From assembly GCF_000247695.1 (NCBI RefSeq), contig NW_004624776.1, forward strand, positions 10,867,438-10,931,437: a stretch of DNA of 64,000 bases, written 5' to 3'. Below are positions 10,816-23,370 of the stretch, one piece after another. Position 1 is the first letter of the stretch; each line of letters starts with the position of its first letter. This DNA comes from Heterocephalus glaber. Its lineage: Eukaryota > Chordata > Mammalia > Rodentia > Bathyergidae. A program made the position numbers and the translations under genes. The notes under the pieces are model-generated. The model saw nothing but the letters and a program-made list of their open reading frames with translations. It had not been told where the DNA came from and searched no databases.

Positions 10816-11621
10816 CTATGAGAAGGACTAGTTAGAAACAATTGATGCTAGAGATAGAGGAGGGAAGATGCTAAGTTCTTTTTGGGACCAACTCAATGAG
10901 GTGCTACATGAATGGTTGAGATGTTTTTGATGCAGTTGTTGGATAGATGTATCTGAGAGAAGCTAGAAAAGGATAAGAGAAGGGAATGATGTTCACATAA
11001 AGCCTTTGTGGGGGAGGCAAGCTTTATAGAAGATTTAGAGGGAAGAGATCGCTTTGTAGTGTAATGATGGCAAGAGTATTGACATTGAACACCAGAGGTT
11101 TCTACAATCATGTTGCCTCTGTTCTACTCTCTTCCTCCTGTTACTGTCCTTTCTGAATCACCTCCATCCAAATACTTTTTATTGTACAGATTCTTTTTGC
11201 CACAGTTCACTCCAGACCTACCTTTCCATATCCAAACCTAGCAAAGTTCCTAGGGGGATCAGAAGTCTCATTTCATGTATCTCACTCTGTTTAGGAAGCA
11301 GTGTTGGCTGAAGAAATTATGTGTATTATTTGCATATAGAATTGTAGTTGTAGAAGACTTGGACAGGCCTAAATCAAACCAATTAAAGGGCCTGGGAGTT
11401 TTATAAGACAAATCTTTAGTTTTCCTGTCATATGTTTCTTTTCTTCAGAAAGTACTAATCAGTAGAAAAATCTATGGTTTATAAAAGGTTTTTTTTTTTT
11501 TTTGGTTGAGTGAGTTCAGAAAAAAAATGGCTGTAAGCCTAACAAGACATGAAGAGGGATTTTTAAAAATGCTCATGATAAAATAATAAACTGTCCTCTA
11601 GTTACTATGATTTTTTTTTCC

Positions 11622-11699
11622 AGTACATTCCAAGTGCTCAAAAAATATAGTTATTCCTTTAGTGATGATGATATTAGTGAGCTAGTCCGGTGTTGGAGG
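11622..11699 (+). repeat. Local duplication, copy 2
   Basis: Second copy of the segment at 10733-10815. It follows a T-run (11611-11619) and abuts a degraded ID-like fragment on its right. Confidence 0.8.
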
Positions 11700-11702
11700 G
11701 CT

Positions 11703-11765
11703 TTTAACACAGGACTTTGAAGATGCTGGACAAGATTCTACTACTGAGCTATACTTCCAGCCCAG
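11703..11765 (-). mobile_element. Degraded ID/B4 SINE fragment
   Basis: Antisense ID-like tail with CTACTACTGAGCTATACTTC and CAGCCC, strongly diverged. Confidence 0.5.
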
Positions 11766-11769
11766 ATAG

Positions 11770-12940
11770 GATGATTGCCGAGAACCAAGAGTCATAGATC
11801 CTTTTAGAGTATTTGCTTCCAAGAGCACAGATCTGTTTTTCTCACTGCAGAATCCAAAAATACCTAAGAAAATAAATATTAATGTTTGCATAAATGAATG
11901 AGTTGGATTTATTGGCTTCGGTATGTCTTGGCCCTCAGACTTCTTCAAATATTTGGAACAATAATTGGTCTCAGGGAAAACAAAAGAGAAAATTGATCTA
12001 GCTAGAAGCTTAAAGTACTTCATGTACTTCTAAGAAGATGCAGGGACTATAATAGAATTGATGGCTATCATGATTCAACTGTTTTAGTGCCAGATGCTAT
12101 ATTTATTTGCCTAATTCTCTCCTCCCCCTACATTTTACTGCCATAATTGTGGGATGTGCTAAGGAGGAATGGACTTATACAGGGATATAGCTTGGCTCAG
12201 AAGTAAACTGACAACAGCTGTGTCATAAATTTGTCCTCTTTGGATGATTAGCGAAACTACAGGGCAGAGTCCCTGCAGTCTTGATAAGGATAGCTGGAAA
12301 GCTAAGACAGAAATGTGGGTAGATAAGGTTTAAGCATAGTTTAACCTTTATCTTCCCAGTCTGAAGATTTAGGACTTACTTCTGGCAGTCAGTATCCTTC
12401 GGTGGAGAAATTAAAAATGAGGGAAAAAATGTTTTTTTCTTTATATGAGGCTGGGTAGGAGAAATGAGAAATAGAAACAAATGCAGAGAATAGGCAATAG
12501 CAAGCACTATACTAGAAAAGTTATTGTATATCCACTTAGAAAGTTATTGCCTTCATATGTAAAACAAATGAAGTTTTAAATTTTCTTTATCAAAAGAGTG
12601 ATCCTAGAGTTTTCTTTAAATGGCAAAGTGTTCCAAAGTGGGCCATTGTTAAAAGTATTTATAATCAAGTTTTGAGACCCTGTATCTTATATAAAATAAG
12701 TTGTACTTGGCTATAATAAAGATTTCAAATGCTTTGTTGACTATGTTTTATAGATAAAAGTGAGGTAAGCCTGGGAAATATTTTTATCTTCCTCCCCCAA
12801 CTGGAATTTTGGTTGCTAGTCTTCAGTTAAACTTTAATTGATAAGAATTCTTATAAAGAATTAAATCAATCAAATGACATAAACAATTACTGAACAAATA
12901 AATTAGAGCCTTTAACTTAAATCTTCCGTGTATATATGTG
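11770..12940 (+). other. LNX2: LNX2 intron 1, nothing recognised
   Basis: AT-rich intron sequence with no identifiable exon or repeat. Confidence 0.4.
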
Positions 12941-12942
12941 TG

Positions 12943-13142
12943 TATGGTACTAGAGATTGAATTCAGAATCTGCACTGAGCTACATTCTCAGCCCTTTTTA
13001 TTTTTAGTTTTTTCCTTTTTTTTTTTTTATTGTGAGACAAGGTCTTACAAAGTAAATTGTCTAGGCTGGACTTAAACATGCAGTCTTCCTGCTTCTTGCT
13101 CCCATGGTGCTGGGATTACAGGAATGTGCCACCACACCTCAC
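12943..13142 (-). mobile_element. B4-like SINE (ID plus B1)
   Basis: Antisense ID portion (GGTACTAGAGATTGAATTC to CAGCCC) runs through a T-rich linker into an antisense B1 portion (GAGACAAGGTCT to CTGGGATTACAGGAATGTGC). This tRNA-7SL fusion is rodent-specific. Confidence 0.8.
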
Positions 13143-13144
13143 TT

Positions 13145-13960
13145 AAATATTTCAATATTGTGGCTCTTGTCAATTTTCCTCTACATAATTTTGTTTGAGT
13201 TTTGCTTTTTTATTTAATTCAATATATACCTAAGCATACATCACGTGATCAACATTGATCTGTGTGCAACCCAAAAGATAGTCTCTAGCCTTGGAGAACT
13301 TAAAATCTTCAAAGATATTTAGTCGTAGAGTTAATCATTCAAAGCAGGGTGACTAATAACCTTGCCTACTAGTTCCTTGGCTCCTCAACTCTGGTGATCT
13401 TCACTTCAACTATATTAACATTCATTTGGTATCTTGTTGCTTCCCCTAATTTTCCACATTAGGCTCTAATATATCTGTAAATTTCTATAGCCTGTTCTCA
13501 ACCGATCTCCCAGCTCTTTCACATCAACACTTCATGGTAGAGTGGCCTTCATTGTCACAGAGTTTGCCAAGCCCTTTGTTCTATTCCACCTCCCCTTCTC
13601 TTGCATTAATATCTATTAGACTTGCAGTCTTCCCCATCTGGTTTGGAACCCCTAATTAAGCACCTTGAATATGCTATTACTGGTACCTCTCTTGAACTTG
13701 GCTTTTTGCTGGACCCGCCAGATAACAGCCCGGTTCAGATTTGCCCTGCTTCTTAACCTACGTTGCATTTTACCAGGGCATGAAATTGTCTCTCAGCAGC
13801 TTCCCCATTTCCCTCACTCAGCTTGGCAGCTATTCAGCGCTCTGACACTGACCGGAGGGCAGGGGTTAAGACACTGGGGGAGGGTAGTAAGACAGGCATT
13901 CATCAAATAATAAGCACACATCACAATTATAAACTGTCATAAACAATTTGAAGAGATTGC
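13145..13960 (+). other. LNX2: LNX2 intron 1, possible L2 trace
   Basis: Pyrimidine-rich sequence at about 13350-13850 has a weak L2-like look but no firm anchor. Nothing else is recognised. Confidence 0.3.
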
Positions 13961-13961
13961 A

Positions 13962-14272
13962 TAGGGTTGTGCTGTTTAGCAGTGTGGTTACTAGCCACAT
14001 GTGGCTATGAGATTTTGAAATGTGGCTACTCCTCACTGAGAAATACAGTAAGTGTAAAATACACATCAGATTTTGAAGACTTACTAGCAAAAAACCATAA
14101 AAATCTCATTAATACATTTTATATTGATTACTTATTGGTAACATTTTAGATTATTGACTTAAATAAAATATTAAAAATCATTCACTTGTTTCTTTCAAAA
14201 ACATGGCTACCAGGACATCTAAAATGACATGTGTGGCTCACACCGATAGTTCAGTTGAATAGCACCAGCACA
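13962..14272. mobile_element. MER5-like hAT-Charlie element
   Basis: Contains the hallmark TAGCCACATGTGGCTA palindrome and GAAATGTGGCTA. A GTGCTGTTTAGCAG-type left end and a GAATAGCACCAGCAC right end form diverged inverted termini. An old non-autonomous DNA transposon. Confidence 0.7.
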
Positions 14273-14274
14273 GG

Positions 14275-14940
14275 GTGTCATCTATGGTTATGGTAAGGCT
14301 CACTCACCTTGTCTCTGAGGAGGGGGCGTCGCTGAAGCCTTCTCTTAGGAAGTTGGCTTTGAAGGGCTATGTGAAAGAGTGGGTGTTGGCACAAGTAAAC
14401 CTTCCCTAAAGGAAGAATTTCAAGGTTAGTGGTACTTTGAGGGAAGGGGAGAAAGTGGGTACTAGAAAGCTGGAGAATGACAGGGGATGAAGCCAGGAAA
14501 ACAGGCAGGACCCAATCATGTGTATCTTTCGGTCCTGATGGTGATTTTGTTCTTCAGTTGTAGATTCTTGCATACCTTCATCTATCATAAACTTTTGCCT
14601 AACTACTACCTCTTCTGTAGTCTGCATGTGATCTGGTGACTTCATGGAGAAAATTGAGGTAATCTGTGATTACTTTGTTTTTTGTCTGTCCTCTCCCCAA
14701 TTTCTCTAAGGGAGTCTTTGGTCTGTTGAAAGGACTTAACATGGCTCTCAGTCCTATCCTTTCAGCTCTGAGGAGAAATTTCATGGATTAACTTCCCTGT
14801 TTTGTATTCAATCTCTTTTGTCTGGCTCGCTTTTTCCCACTAGCCTGTAAATATGTTCCAGTCTTAATTTTATGAAGCAGCTCCATTAACCCCACATTTC
14901 CCTCTAGTTACTATTCTTATTGCATAACAAGCTTAAAATT
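14275..14940 (+). other. LNX2: LNX2 intron 1, nothing recognised
   Basis: Intron sequence with no identifiable feature. Confidence 0.35.
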
Positions 14941-15554
14941 TTAAAAAAATACTTTATTTTTGTTTGTATTCATGTTTGCAGTACATAATGATTACATTCA
15001 TCATGAAGAGCTGGTACATGTGCATAACAAATCTTAATTCTTTTTACATCCTCTTGCCTTCCCTCTTAATTGCATTTTTTTTACCCCATCCTCATTTCCT
15101 CTTCCTGCCATCTCTTTTCCTATTATTCTTAATTGCTCTTTATATTTTGGGTTTCCCATATAAAAGAAACCGTGTGATATCTAACCTTGTATGTCTGATT
15201 TATTCCACTTAACATTATGGTCTCAAGGTACATCTATTGTCGTACAAATGACTGGAGTTTATCCTTCTTTATGACAGAGCAGTACTCCATTGTATAAAAA
15301 AATCACATTTTTAAAATCCTTCCATCAGTTAATGGGCCTGTAGTCTGTTTCCAAGATTTAGTTATTGTGAATTATAGTGCCATAAATATGAGTATATATG
15401 TATCACTGTAATATGATGACTGAGTCTTCTGGGAAGATACCTAGGAGGGGAATAGCTGAATTGAATGGAATTTCTTCCTTTAGTTTTTTCAAGAATCTCC
15501 ATTCTGATTTCCTTAATAGTTGTAATAGTTTATATTTCCAACAGGAATACACAA

Positions 15555-15569
15555 GCCCCCCCCCCCCCC
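15555..15569. repeat. Poly-C run in L1
   Basis: Fifteen consecutive C bases within the antisense L1; probably length-unstable. Confidence 0.9.
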
Positions 15570-17522
15570 AGCCTTGCCAGCTTTTGTTGTTATCTGATTT
15601 CTTGATGATAACCATTTTTCTGGTGTTAGATGAAATCTCAGTGTTGTTTTAATTTTCATTTCTCTAGTGGATAGAGATGTTACACATTTCGTTTATTGGC
15701 CATTTGTATTTCTTATTCTGAGTTGTGTGTGCTCATTTCAGTTTCCTATTTTTGATAGGGTCTTTTATTTGGGGGGTCTAATTTTTGAGTTTTTAATATA
15801 TTCTAGATATCAGTCCTGTGTCAAAAGAATAGCTAGAAACAGGTTTTTCCTATTTTGCAGGTTGTCTCTTCACTCTATTGATTGTTTCTCTTGCTGTGCA
15901 GAAGCTTTTCAATTGAGTATGATCATATTTATTGATTCTTGATGCTATTTCTTGTGCCATTGTGATTCTGTTCAGAAAGTTTTGCCTACACCTATATTTT
16001 CAAGAGTTTTACCCATTTTATCTTCCAGCAGATGAAATGTTTCTATTTTAATATTTAGGTCATTGATCCATTTGGTTTTAGTTTGTACATGGTGAGTGTT
16101 ATTGGTTCAGATTCTGTCTTCTGCATGTGGATAACCAGTTTTCCCACCCAGCACCATTTGTTAAAGAAGCTATCATTCCTCCAGTTTTTGCCCATTTGTT
16201 AAAGATCGGGTGACTGAATGTGCTTGGAGTTGTTTCTCCATCCTGTATTCTGTTGCATTGAACCACATGCTTTTTTTTTGCCAATACCATGAGTTTTATG
16301 TATTATAGATTGAAGTCCAGAATTATGATGCCTCCTGCTTTGCTCTTATTGCCCAGGATTGCTTTTGCTATTCTAGGTCTCTTCTGGTTCCATATGAATT
16401 TAGAATTGTTTTCTCTAGTTCTGTGAGGAATGCTATTGGTATATGGATTGGGATCACATTAAATCTGTGTATCAGTTTTGGAAGGATGGCCATTTGGAGT
16501 ATATTGATTCTGCCTATCCAGGAACAGGAGATATCTTTCCATTTTTTTAATATCCTCTTTGATCTCCTTTTTCAGAGCACTGTGATTTTCATTGTACAGG
16601 TCGTTCACTTCCTTGGTTGGGTTAATTTCTAGATATTTAATTTTTCTTGATGCTATTGTGAAAAGTATTGTTTCCCTAATGTCTGTCTTGATGAGTTTGT
16701 CATTTGTGTACAGGAATGCTATTGGTTTTTGCGTGTTGACTTTGTATCCTGCTGTGATACTGACTTGGGTTAATTCTGGGAGGCTTTCAGTGGAATTTTT
16801 TGGATCGTCTATGTAGAGGATCATCATCTGCAAATAGTGACAATTTGACTAGTTTTTTCCTATACATATCCCTTTTATTTCTTTCTCTTGCTTAATTGCT
16901 CTGGCTAATGTTTTGAGAAGTATGTTTTTGAGAACAGTAGTGGTGATAGTGAACATCCTTGTCTAATTCCTGATTTTAGAGGGAAAGCTTTCAGCTTCTC
17001 CCCATTTAATATGAGGTTGGCCATTGATTTATCATAAATAACTTTTATCAGATTGAGATAAAGTCCTTCTGTACCTGTTTGCTTCAGGGTTTTTATCTTG
17101 AAAGGAAGTAGGATTCTGTCAAAGGCTTTCAGTATCAATTGAATTGATCTGATGATTTTTGTCCTTGCTGCTGTTTAGCTGGTATATTACATTTACTGAT
17201 TTGCATGGGTAAAACCATCAAGTAGAATGAATCGTACTTGGTTGATCTTTTTAATGATTTGTTGCATCCTATTGGCCAGTATCTTACTGAGGATTTTTGC
17301 ATCAATGTTCATTAAAGAGATTGGCTTGTAGTTCCCTTTTTTGGTTGAGTCTTTTGCTGGTTTTGGAAATAGAGTAATGCTAGTTTCCCATAGTGATTTT
17401 GAGAGTACTCCTTCCCTTTCGAATCCTTTAGAGTTTGAAGACAATTGATGTTAGATCGTCCCTGAATTTCTTGTAGAATTCAAGAGTGAATCCATCAGTA
17501 CCTGGCTTTTCTTAGGTCATAG

Positions 17523-17525
<3 letters not shown>

Positions 17526-17562
<37 letters not shown>

Positions 17563-17571
17563 CATTGTTAT
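17526..17571. repeat. TTA/ATT trinucleotide microsatellite
   Basis: About 14 near-perfect ATT units inside the L1 ORF2 region. Confidence 0.95.
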
Positions 17572-17827
17572 TACTTCTTTAATCTCGTTGCCAGATACTG
17601 GATTATTCATGGTTTTTATTGTTTTAGTTTAGCTTTGGTAGTTCATATGTATGTAGGAATCTATGCATTTCTTCTGAATTCTCCATTTTTTTGGAGTACA
17701 TGCTCTCAAAATATTTACTGATAATCTTCTGGATTTCAGCAGAATCTGTTTTGATTTTACCTTTTCACTTCTAATATCATTGACATTGGTCTTTTCTTTC
17801 CTTTTTTCTTAGTAAGATTGGCCAAGG

Positions 17828-17908
17828 CAGTGGCAGTGAACCTATGGCACATGTGCTCCAGTGGGCTGTTTGTTATTATTGAAAGCTCTAAAAGGTTTGC
17901 AGTTGCTG
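17828..17908 (-). mobile_element. hAT-like miniature element, copy A
   Basis: 81-bp unit starting CAGTGGCAGTGAACCTATGG and ending AAAGGTTTGCAGTTGCTG, with inverted termini. It interrupts L1 ORF2, so it inserted after that L1. It shares its whole length with copies at 35417, 44466 and 59354. Flanking 8-mers match poorly (4 of 8). Confidence 0.75.
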
Positions 17909-19160
17909 GAGTAGGGGTTTGTCTGCTTTGTTTATTCTTTCAAAGAAGCCTCTCTTCAGTTCATTGATTCTTTGTATTTTTTTATGCCAATTTCATTAAT
18001 TTCTGCTCTTGCTCTAATTTTTATTATTTCCTGCCTTGTACTAGCTTTGGATTTGGTTTGTTCTTATTTTTCCAGGACCTTGAGGTGTATCATTAGGTTA
18101 TTTATTTGGTTTTGCTCTTTTTCTAATGTAGGCATTTCCAAGTGTAAACATCCCCCTTAGTACTGCTTTCATTGAGTACCATAGATTCCAATATGCTGTA
18201 CTGGCATTATCATTTCATTCCAGTAACTAATTTCTTCCTTGATTTCTTTTATAAACCACTGTTTATTGAAGAAGATATAGTTTCATTTCCATGTGTTTGC
18301 ATAATTTCTGTGGTTTTTTTGACCATTGATTTCTAGTTTCATTGCACTATGATCTGATACTATACATAGGATAATTTTGATTCTTTTGCATTTATTTATG
18401 TGTGCTATATTATGGGCTAGCATGTAGTCTGTTTTGAAGAAAGTCCTATGTGCTGCCCAGAAAAATGTGTATTCTGTTGTTGTTGGGTGGAACACTATAG
18501 CTATCTATTAAGTTCATTTATTTGAAGGTTTGAGTCAACTCTAATATATCTGTTGATTTTTGTGTCTAGTTGATCTACTTTTGACAGTGGGATATTGAGG
18601 TTCACCATTATAATTGTGTTGGTGTTTATCTGATTTTTTATGTCCAGTTGTGTTTTATGAAGTTGGGTAGGTCTGTATTTGATGCATATATTTTTATAAT
18701 TGTTAACTCTTCTGTTAAATTGTTCCTTTAATCCTTTGCCTCTTCTGATCAGTTTTGGCTTGAAATCTACTTTGTCTGAAATTGGAATAGCTACTCCTGC
18801 TTTTTTCTGGGATCCTCTTGCATCAAATATTGTTTTCCATCCATTGATTTTTAAATTATGTGTTCACTTTTAGATTAAATGTCTTTCTTGTATACTACAT
18901 ATTCTTAGGTTTTGTTCCTTGATCCAGTCTGCTAATCTGTGACTTTTGGTTGGGGAACTGAAATCATTCATGTTCAGAGTTATTACTGAAAGGTATTGAC
19001 TTATTTCTGTCATAGAACTGTTTTCCTATTGCTTACCTCCTCCCTCCCCACCTTTCTGCTTAACTGCTCATCCTGCCTCTTGTATTCATTCTATTAGTTT
19101 TGCTTTTAGGTTTGGTTTTGTTTGTTTGTTTTACATTGATGGCTTCTTTCTTTCTTTTCT

Positions 19161-19250
19161 TTTTTTTTCTTTTTTTTGGTATCAGAAATCAAACTCAGGG
19201 CCTTGTACTTGCCAAGCACACACTGTGCCACTGAGCTACGTTCCCAGCCT
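19161..19250 (-). mobile_element. ID SINE in L1
   Basis: Antisense ID with T-rich left tail, TATCAGAAATCAAACTCAGG and CACTGAGCTACGTTCCCAGC. Diverged, so probably an older insertion. Confidence 0.8.
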
Positions 19251-19618
19251 CTTCTTTGTCGCTAAGATATCCTTGAGATTTTTTTATAGTGCTGGTTTGG
19301 TAGCCATGAATAGCTTGAGGTGCTCTTTGTCATGGAAATATCCTATTTCTCCATTAATTGTGAGAGAAAGTTTTGCAGGATATATAAACCTGGGTTGGAA
19401 GTTGTTGTTTTTGAGGGCTTGAAACACGTCACTGCAAGCTGCCCTGGCCATTAAGGTTGTGTTGAAAAGTCTGCTATAATTCTAATGGGTTTACCTTTAT
19501 AAGGGATTCATTGCTTTTCTATAACAGCTTTTAAGATTCTGTCCGTATGTTGGACTTGTGCTATTTTGACTATGATGTGACATGGAAAGGTTCTCTTTTG
19601 ATCGTGGCTATTTGGGGG

Positions 19619-19641
<23 letters not shown>
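19619..19641. repeat. TA dinucleotide repeat
   Basis: About 11 TA units followed by TGTATGTATA in the L1 ORF1 region. Confidence 0.9.
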
Positions 19642-19649
<8 letters not shown>

Positions 19650-19904
19650 ATTATATGCCTTATGTATCTGTATGTTTAATTCTTTCCCAACATTTAGAAA
19701 GTTTTCTTTTATGCCATTTGTGCTGTCTTCTGATTTTTTTATTCCATTTAATCTTAGATTAGGCATATTTGTGTCATCTGTCAGCTCATGGATCCATTTT
19801 TAATGCTCTTTTTTTTAAGGTATCTGAATAATTGGTCTTTGAGAGCATCCTATCTTCTAAGTCTAATATTCTGTCCTCATATTGGTCATTTCTGCTTCCC
19901 ATAC

Positions 19905-19986
19905 TTTTTTTTTTTTTTGGTACTGGGGATTGAACTCGGGCACTTGAGCAGCAGGCAGCGAAACCACTGAGCTAAATCCCCGGCCC
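19905..19986 (-). mobile_element. ID SINE in L1, TTTCGC subfamily
   Basis: Antisense ID. The short duplication TGCTTCCCAT (left) and TGCTTCTCAT (right) flanks it. Internal sequence is of the GTTTCGC/CTGCTG subfamily. Confidence 0.9.
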
Positions 19987-20580
19987 TGCTTCTCATGGTT
20001 TTAATATAATTTTTAATCTCCTGGATTTTTGTTTGGAATCTTTTTATGGACTCTTAATTCTTGGCTAAATTGGTAATTGTTGTTTAGCTGAGCTGTCTTA
20101 TTCATGTTTTCTGTAATCTCCCTGATAGTTTTATTACTTCCAGTATCTGATTGGTTATATTTTCTGTGAGCCTGCTGAGCACCTCATTGATCTGTTTTTA
20201 AATCTCCTTTGTTAGCCCTTCAAATAATTTGATTGTGTAGCTATTGCTTTCCTTTCCCTCAGTGACTCATGGATTGACTTTGGGGGAGTTGGGAGTTTGA
20301 GGAGGCATTTTGTTGCCTTGTGTTCTCCTGTTTCCATTGTTTTTTGTTTGTTTTGTTTTGTGCTTAGGTATGGGGTCACTTATAATGGGAAGACTGAGTT
20401 GCTTCTTTGGAAATGTCTTTAGTTAGGCTGCTTTTCAGTCATGCACTCAGAGCACAGCTAACTGTAACATTTGCCTCTGTCCCAAGATCCAGCCACCTCT
20501 GTTAATATTGGGGGGTGGGGGGCCGGGGTGTTGCAGTGTAATTGGCCCAGCACCTAGTTCTACAGGAGTGGACTGCAGTA

Positions 20581-20677
20581 TTTTTTTTTTTTTTTTTTTT
20601 TTTTTGTATCAGGGATTGAACTCGGGTCCTTATGCTTGCAAGGCAGGTGGCGCAACCACTGAGCTAAATCCCCAGCC
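20581..20677 (-). mobile_element. ID SINE with long poly-T tail
   Basis: Antisense ID preceded by about 25 T bases, one of the longest tails in the window. It sits in the L1 5' region. Confidence 0.9.
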
Positions 20678-21189
20678 CTAGACCCAGCTGTTTTTGAGCA
20701 TAACTCAAGCTAGGCCTGGCTTCTTACCATGGAAGATGAGGCCGGTGTCCTCAGCCTGAGCTTAAACTTCACAGAGGATGTCTTACCCCCATGTATTTCC
20801 TGTGACTGTCTCTCATCCAGTTACTGGGAGGGTAACACTGAAGTGGAAGTTGTTTTTCAGTTGTTCAGAGTCCCAGATTTAAATAATCAACCTCTTCCCA
20901 AAGTGGCACCTGATCAAGCACTCCCTGGCAATATTGGTGGGTTCTCACTCTTGAATTCCTCTCCAGCTGTTGCCTGCTGTGTGGAAGGAGTCCCTTCAGA
21001 GCAAAACCCCTCACTGTTTTTGCAGTTTGCACAGGTTGTGGGCTTCACTGCTATTGCTCCCTGGATCTCCCAGCCCTGAGTGCTTACCTTGCTTCTGGGG
21101 AACCCGGTTCCCTTCCCTGAGCCAAGAGATCCAAGGAGAGTCTAGATTGTTTTCTTCTTTTCTCTGCATTGTGGGTTGTCCTTCTAAAA

Positions 21190-21430
21190 ATGAATTTATT
21201 TGCTTTCTTTTTGAGTCATTGGAGTTCTTTATGCATTCCAGATATTAACCCCTTATCAGATACATGATTTGCAAATATTTTCTCCCATTCTATCATTACT
21301 TTTTCACTCTGTTGACTATGTCCTTACATGTGGAGTTTGATGCTCTCTTTGTTTTAGCTTGTGGTCATATCTAAGAAATCCTCAAATCTAGGGTCATGAA
21401 AGTTTTCCCATCTTCTGGGAATTGGAGGTT
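21190..21430 (-). mobile_element. Old L1 fragment (ORF2 C-terminal region)
   Basis: Antisense L1 text such as GATATTAACCCCTTATCAGA and TTTTCTCCCATTCTATCA. It belongs to an older copy beside the larger L1, because the same ORF2 region is already present at about 15.8 kb. Confidence 0.75.
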
Positions 21431-22215
21431 TTTATTATGAATCAATTTTTGTAAGATAAAGATTCAAACAAAATATGTTTCTGAGGTCTTAGGGAAACGA
21501 GGGAAATTTATGAAATAAATGGAATATTTTTAATGAGGGGGCAGTTGATGTCAGTGATTGGGTTAGGACACAGCTCTCAAATGGTGTTTAATTATATATT
21601 CTATTGTAAATTTCTGTCTTTTTTGTTTCTTAGTTGTGAGATACCAATATAGAAACAATCAGTAGTCTAGGTTTGGCAGACACTAAGACATAAAATCAGT
21701 GAGAAAAAGCCAGGGATCAGAGTGCATTTGGTTGCTTCTTGTGCTTCTCTTAAGTATGTATGCCTCTGGTCAGTGGTTCCTATGTCTCCTTTTAAAACCA
21801 TTCTGTGGGGACTATTTAATAAATTTCAAAAGTATCCCTAGCAAAAGTATCCCTGTCAATTAATTTCTATATGAAATATTTATTAACTCCATTTATTTCT
21901 CTAATTTTAGGCTTTATACTTTCATTATAGATGAGAAACATTAATTGATACTTCAGTAGACTAATTTCAGATTTTGTTAAACATAGACATAATACTTTTG
22001 AGATTCTGGCCTACTCTTTTTCCAGGTATGTGGAGTACATGTATCAGCACATTTAAATGACTTTTCTGCCTTTGAGGAATATAATAACATTCTGGAAGCT
22101 TTCAAGATTATTTTGTGAATTAGAATTTTTTTAATAGTATGGGAGCTATTTATCAAAAGGATTTAAAAAAAATTTTAACGAATCCATTTAATATGAATAC
22201 AGGATGGTGCTATGG
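21430..22215 (+). other. LNX2: LNX2 intron 1, nothing recognised
   Basis: AT-rich intron. A 15-bp direct repeat (CAAAAGTATCCCTAG type) is seen at about 21827-21855; nothing else. Confidence 0.4.
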
Positions 22216-22218
22216 CTC

Positions 22219-22631
22219 TGATATGGTTTAATGTATCACCCAAGAGTTCATGTCTTGGAAGCATGGTCCTAATGTGATGCTGAGAGAGCTACTGAGACCT
22301 TTAAGAGGAGGGGCCTAATGGGAGAGCCTTAGGTCAGTTGGAGGCAAGCCTTTGAAATAAATGCTGGTCTCCTGGAGTGAGATCTCAAGACACCATGTGG
22401 ACATAAAGCCTGAGCTTGACCATTGAATAGCCTCTCTGGCTTCCTGTTTTCAAGATATGACTCTCTCTTTCATGTACACCTGCCATCCATAATGAGGTCC
22501 TCACTAGAGCCAAGCCAGTGCTGGCACCATGCCCTTGAATCTCCAGGATTGTGAGCTAAGTGAACCTTTTCTGTATAAAAGTAGCATACCTTAGTTATTT
22601 TGTTGTAGCAACAAAAAATGGACTAAATATA
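22219..22631 (+). mobile_element. MaLR-type LTR
   Basis: Starts TGATATGGTTTAATGT, contains the GAGGAGGGGCCTAATGGGAG block, then GGATTGTGAGCTAAGTGAAC, and ends near GGACTAAATATAA. This is the arrangement of ERVL-MaLR LTRs (MST/MLT1 type). Solo; no internal retroviral sequence is visible. Confidence 0.75.
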
Positions 22632-22639
22632 ATGGTAAA

Positions 22640-23350
22640 ATCAGAATTCTCTTAAATATCACAGTCAACTTTCAACTAATATTTATTGCATTAACTTTTT
22701 TCCTTATAAAATGTTAATTTGTTATAAAGTTCCTTCTTATGGTTTTAGTCTTTTAAATGTGGGAAAGTACCCATAGTGTCTTTTTCTTTGGTTTCAGTTC
22801 ACCTGAAGTAATAAAAGCGTATGCTGGTGGAAAGCAAAGTAGACCATTAAGTAATATTTAAATGATTTACTCATGATACAGTGGTAAGATTTAAGCACAG
22901 AAAGTCTTATGGTAAAGTCAGACAAAATTTTATTATTCATTGTAGATAAAGAATAGTCAGAAATGAAAACAAATTTCATGCTTGTGCAGGTCCTAAGATG
23001 GCCAAGTACATGAATATATATCTTTTTAGGTCGTTGGTTGTTTATGGAATGCCTCTTATATGCCAAGACCTGGCAGGGATATCACAATGAGTAAGATAAG
23101 TGGGAACCTTGTTTTGGAGTTTTTATGCTGGGGGGCAAGAGTATGTTATTATAAACATAAAATGTAAGCAAATTAATGAAAAAGATAATGACAGATTTTG
23201 GGAAGAAAATGAGATGATGTGGTTATATCTGAACAAGTTAGATCTGAGCCATCTGCTACGATAGAGACTGAAATTTACAGATGGTCTCCACATTTGCTTT
23301 CAGCTAATTATTAGTTTGTCCTCTTCCCAAAAAACTTTTAACCAGTATGC
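22640..23350 (+). other. LNX2: LNX2 intron 1, nothing recognised
   Basis: Unique-looking intron sequence with no exon or repeat that I can name. Confidence 0.35.
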
Positions 23351-23370
23351 CAACAAGAATACAGAGCTGG

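Larger units (their letters stand above)
14945..21180 (-). mobile_element. Near-full-length LINE-1, antisense and broken
   Basis: Read on the minus strand, the order from right to left is 5'UTR (about 20.3-21.18 kb), ORF1 (about 19.26-20.25 kb, with the C-terminal domain at 19.26-19.52), inter-ORF, ORF2 endonuclease and reverse transcriptase (about 15.4-19.0 kb), then 3'UTR near 14.95-15.1 kb. RT fragments are visible: [13 protein letters not shown] at about 16.97 kb and YIDDP at about 16.8 kb. Many stops and frameshifts make it non-functional. It has been hit by three SINEs and one miniature DNA element. The 5' boundary is approximate because the 5'UTR is called from position and GC-rich antisense content. 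Confidence 0.8.

Noticed and set aside
16459..17138. Reverse-transcriptase-like frames as a separate gene
   Set aside because: They are fragments of a broken L1 ORF2 on the minus strand.
20729..21079. 116-codon plus-strand frame beginning MEDEAGVL
   Set aside because: It lies in the antisense L1 5' region and has no recognised homologue.
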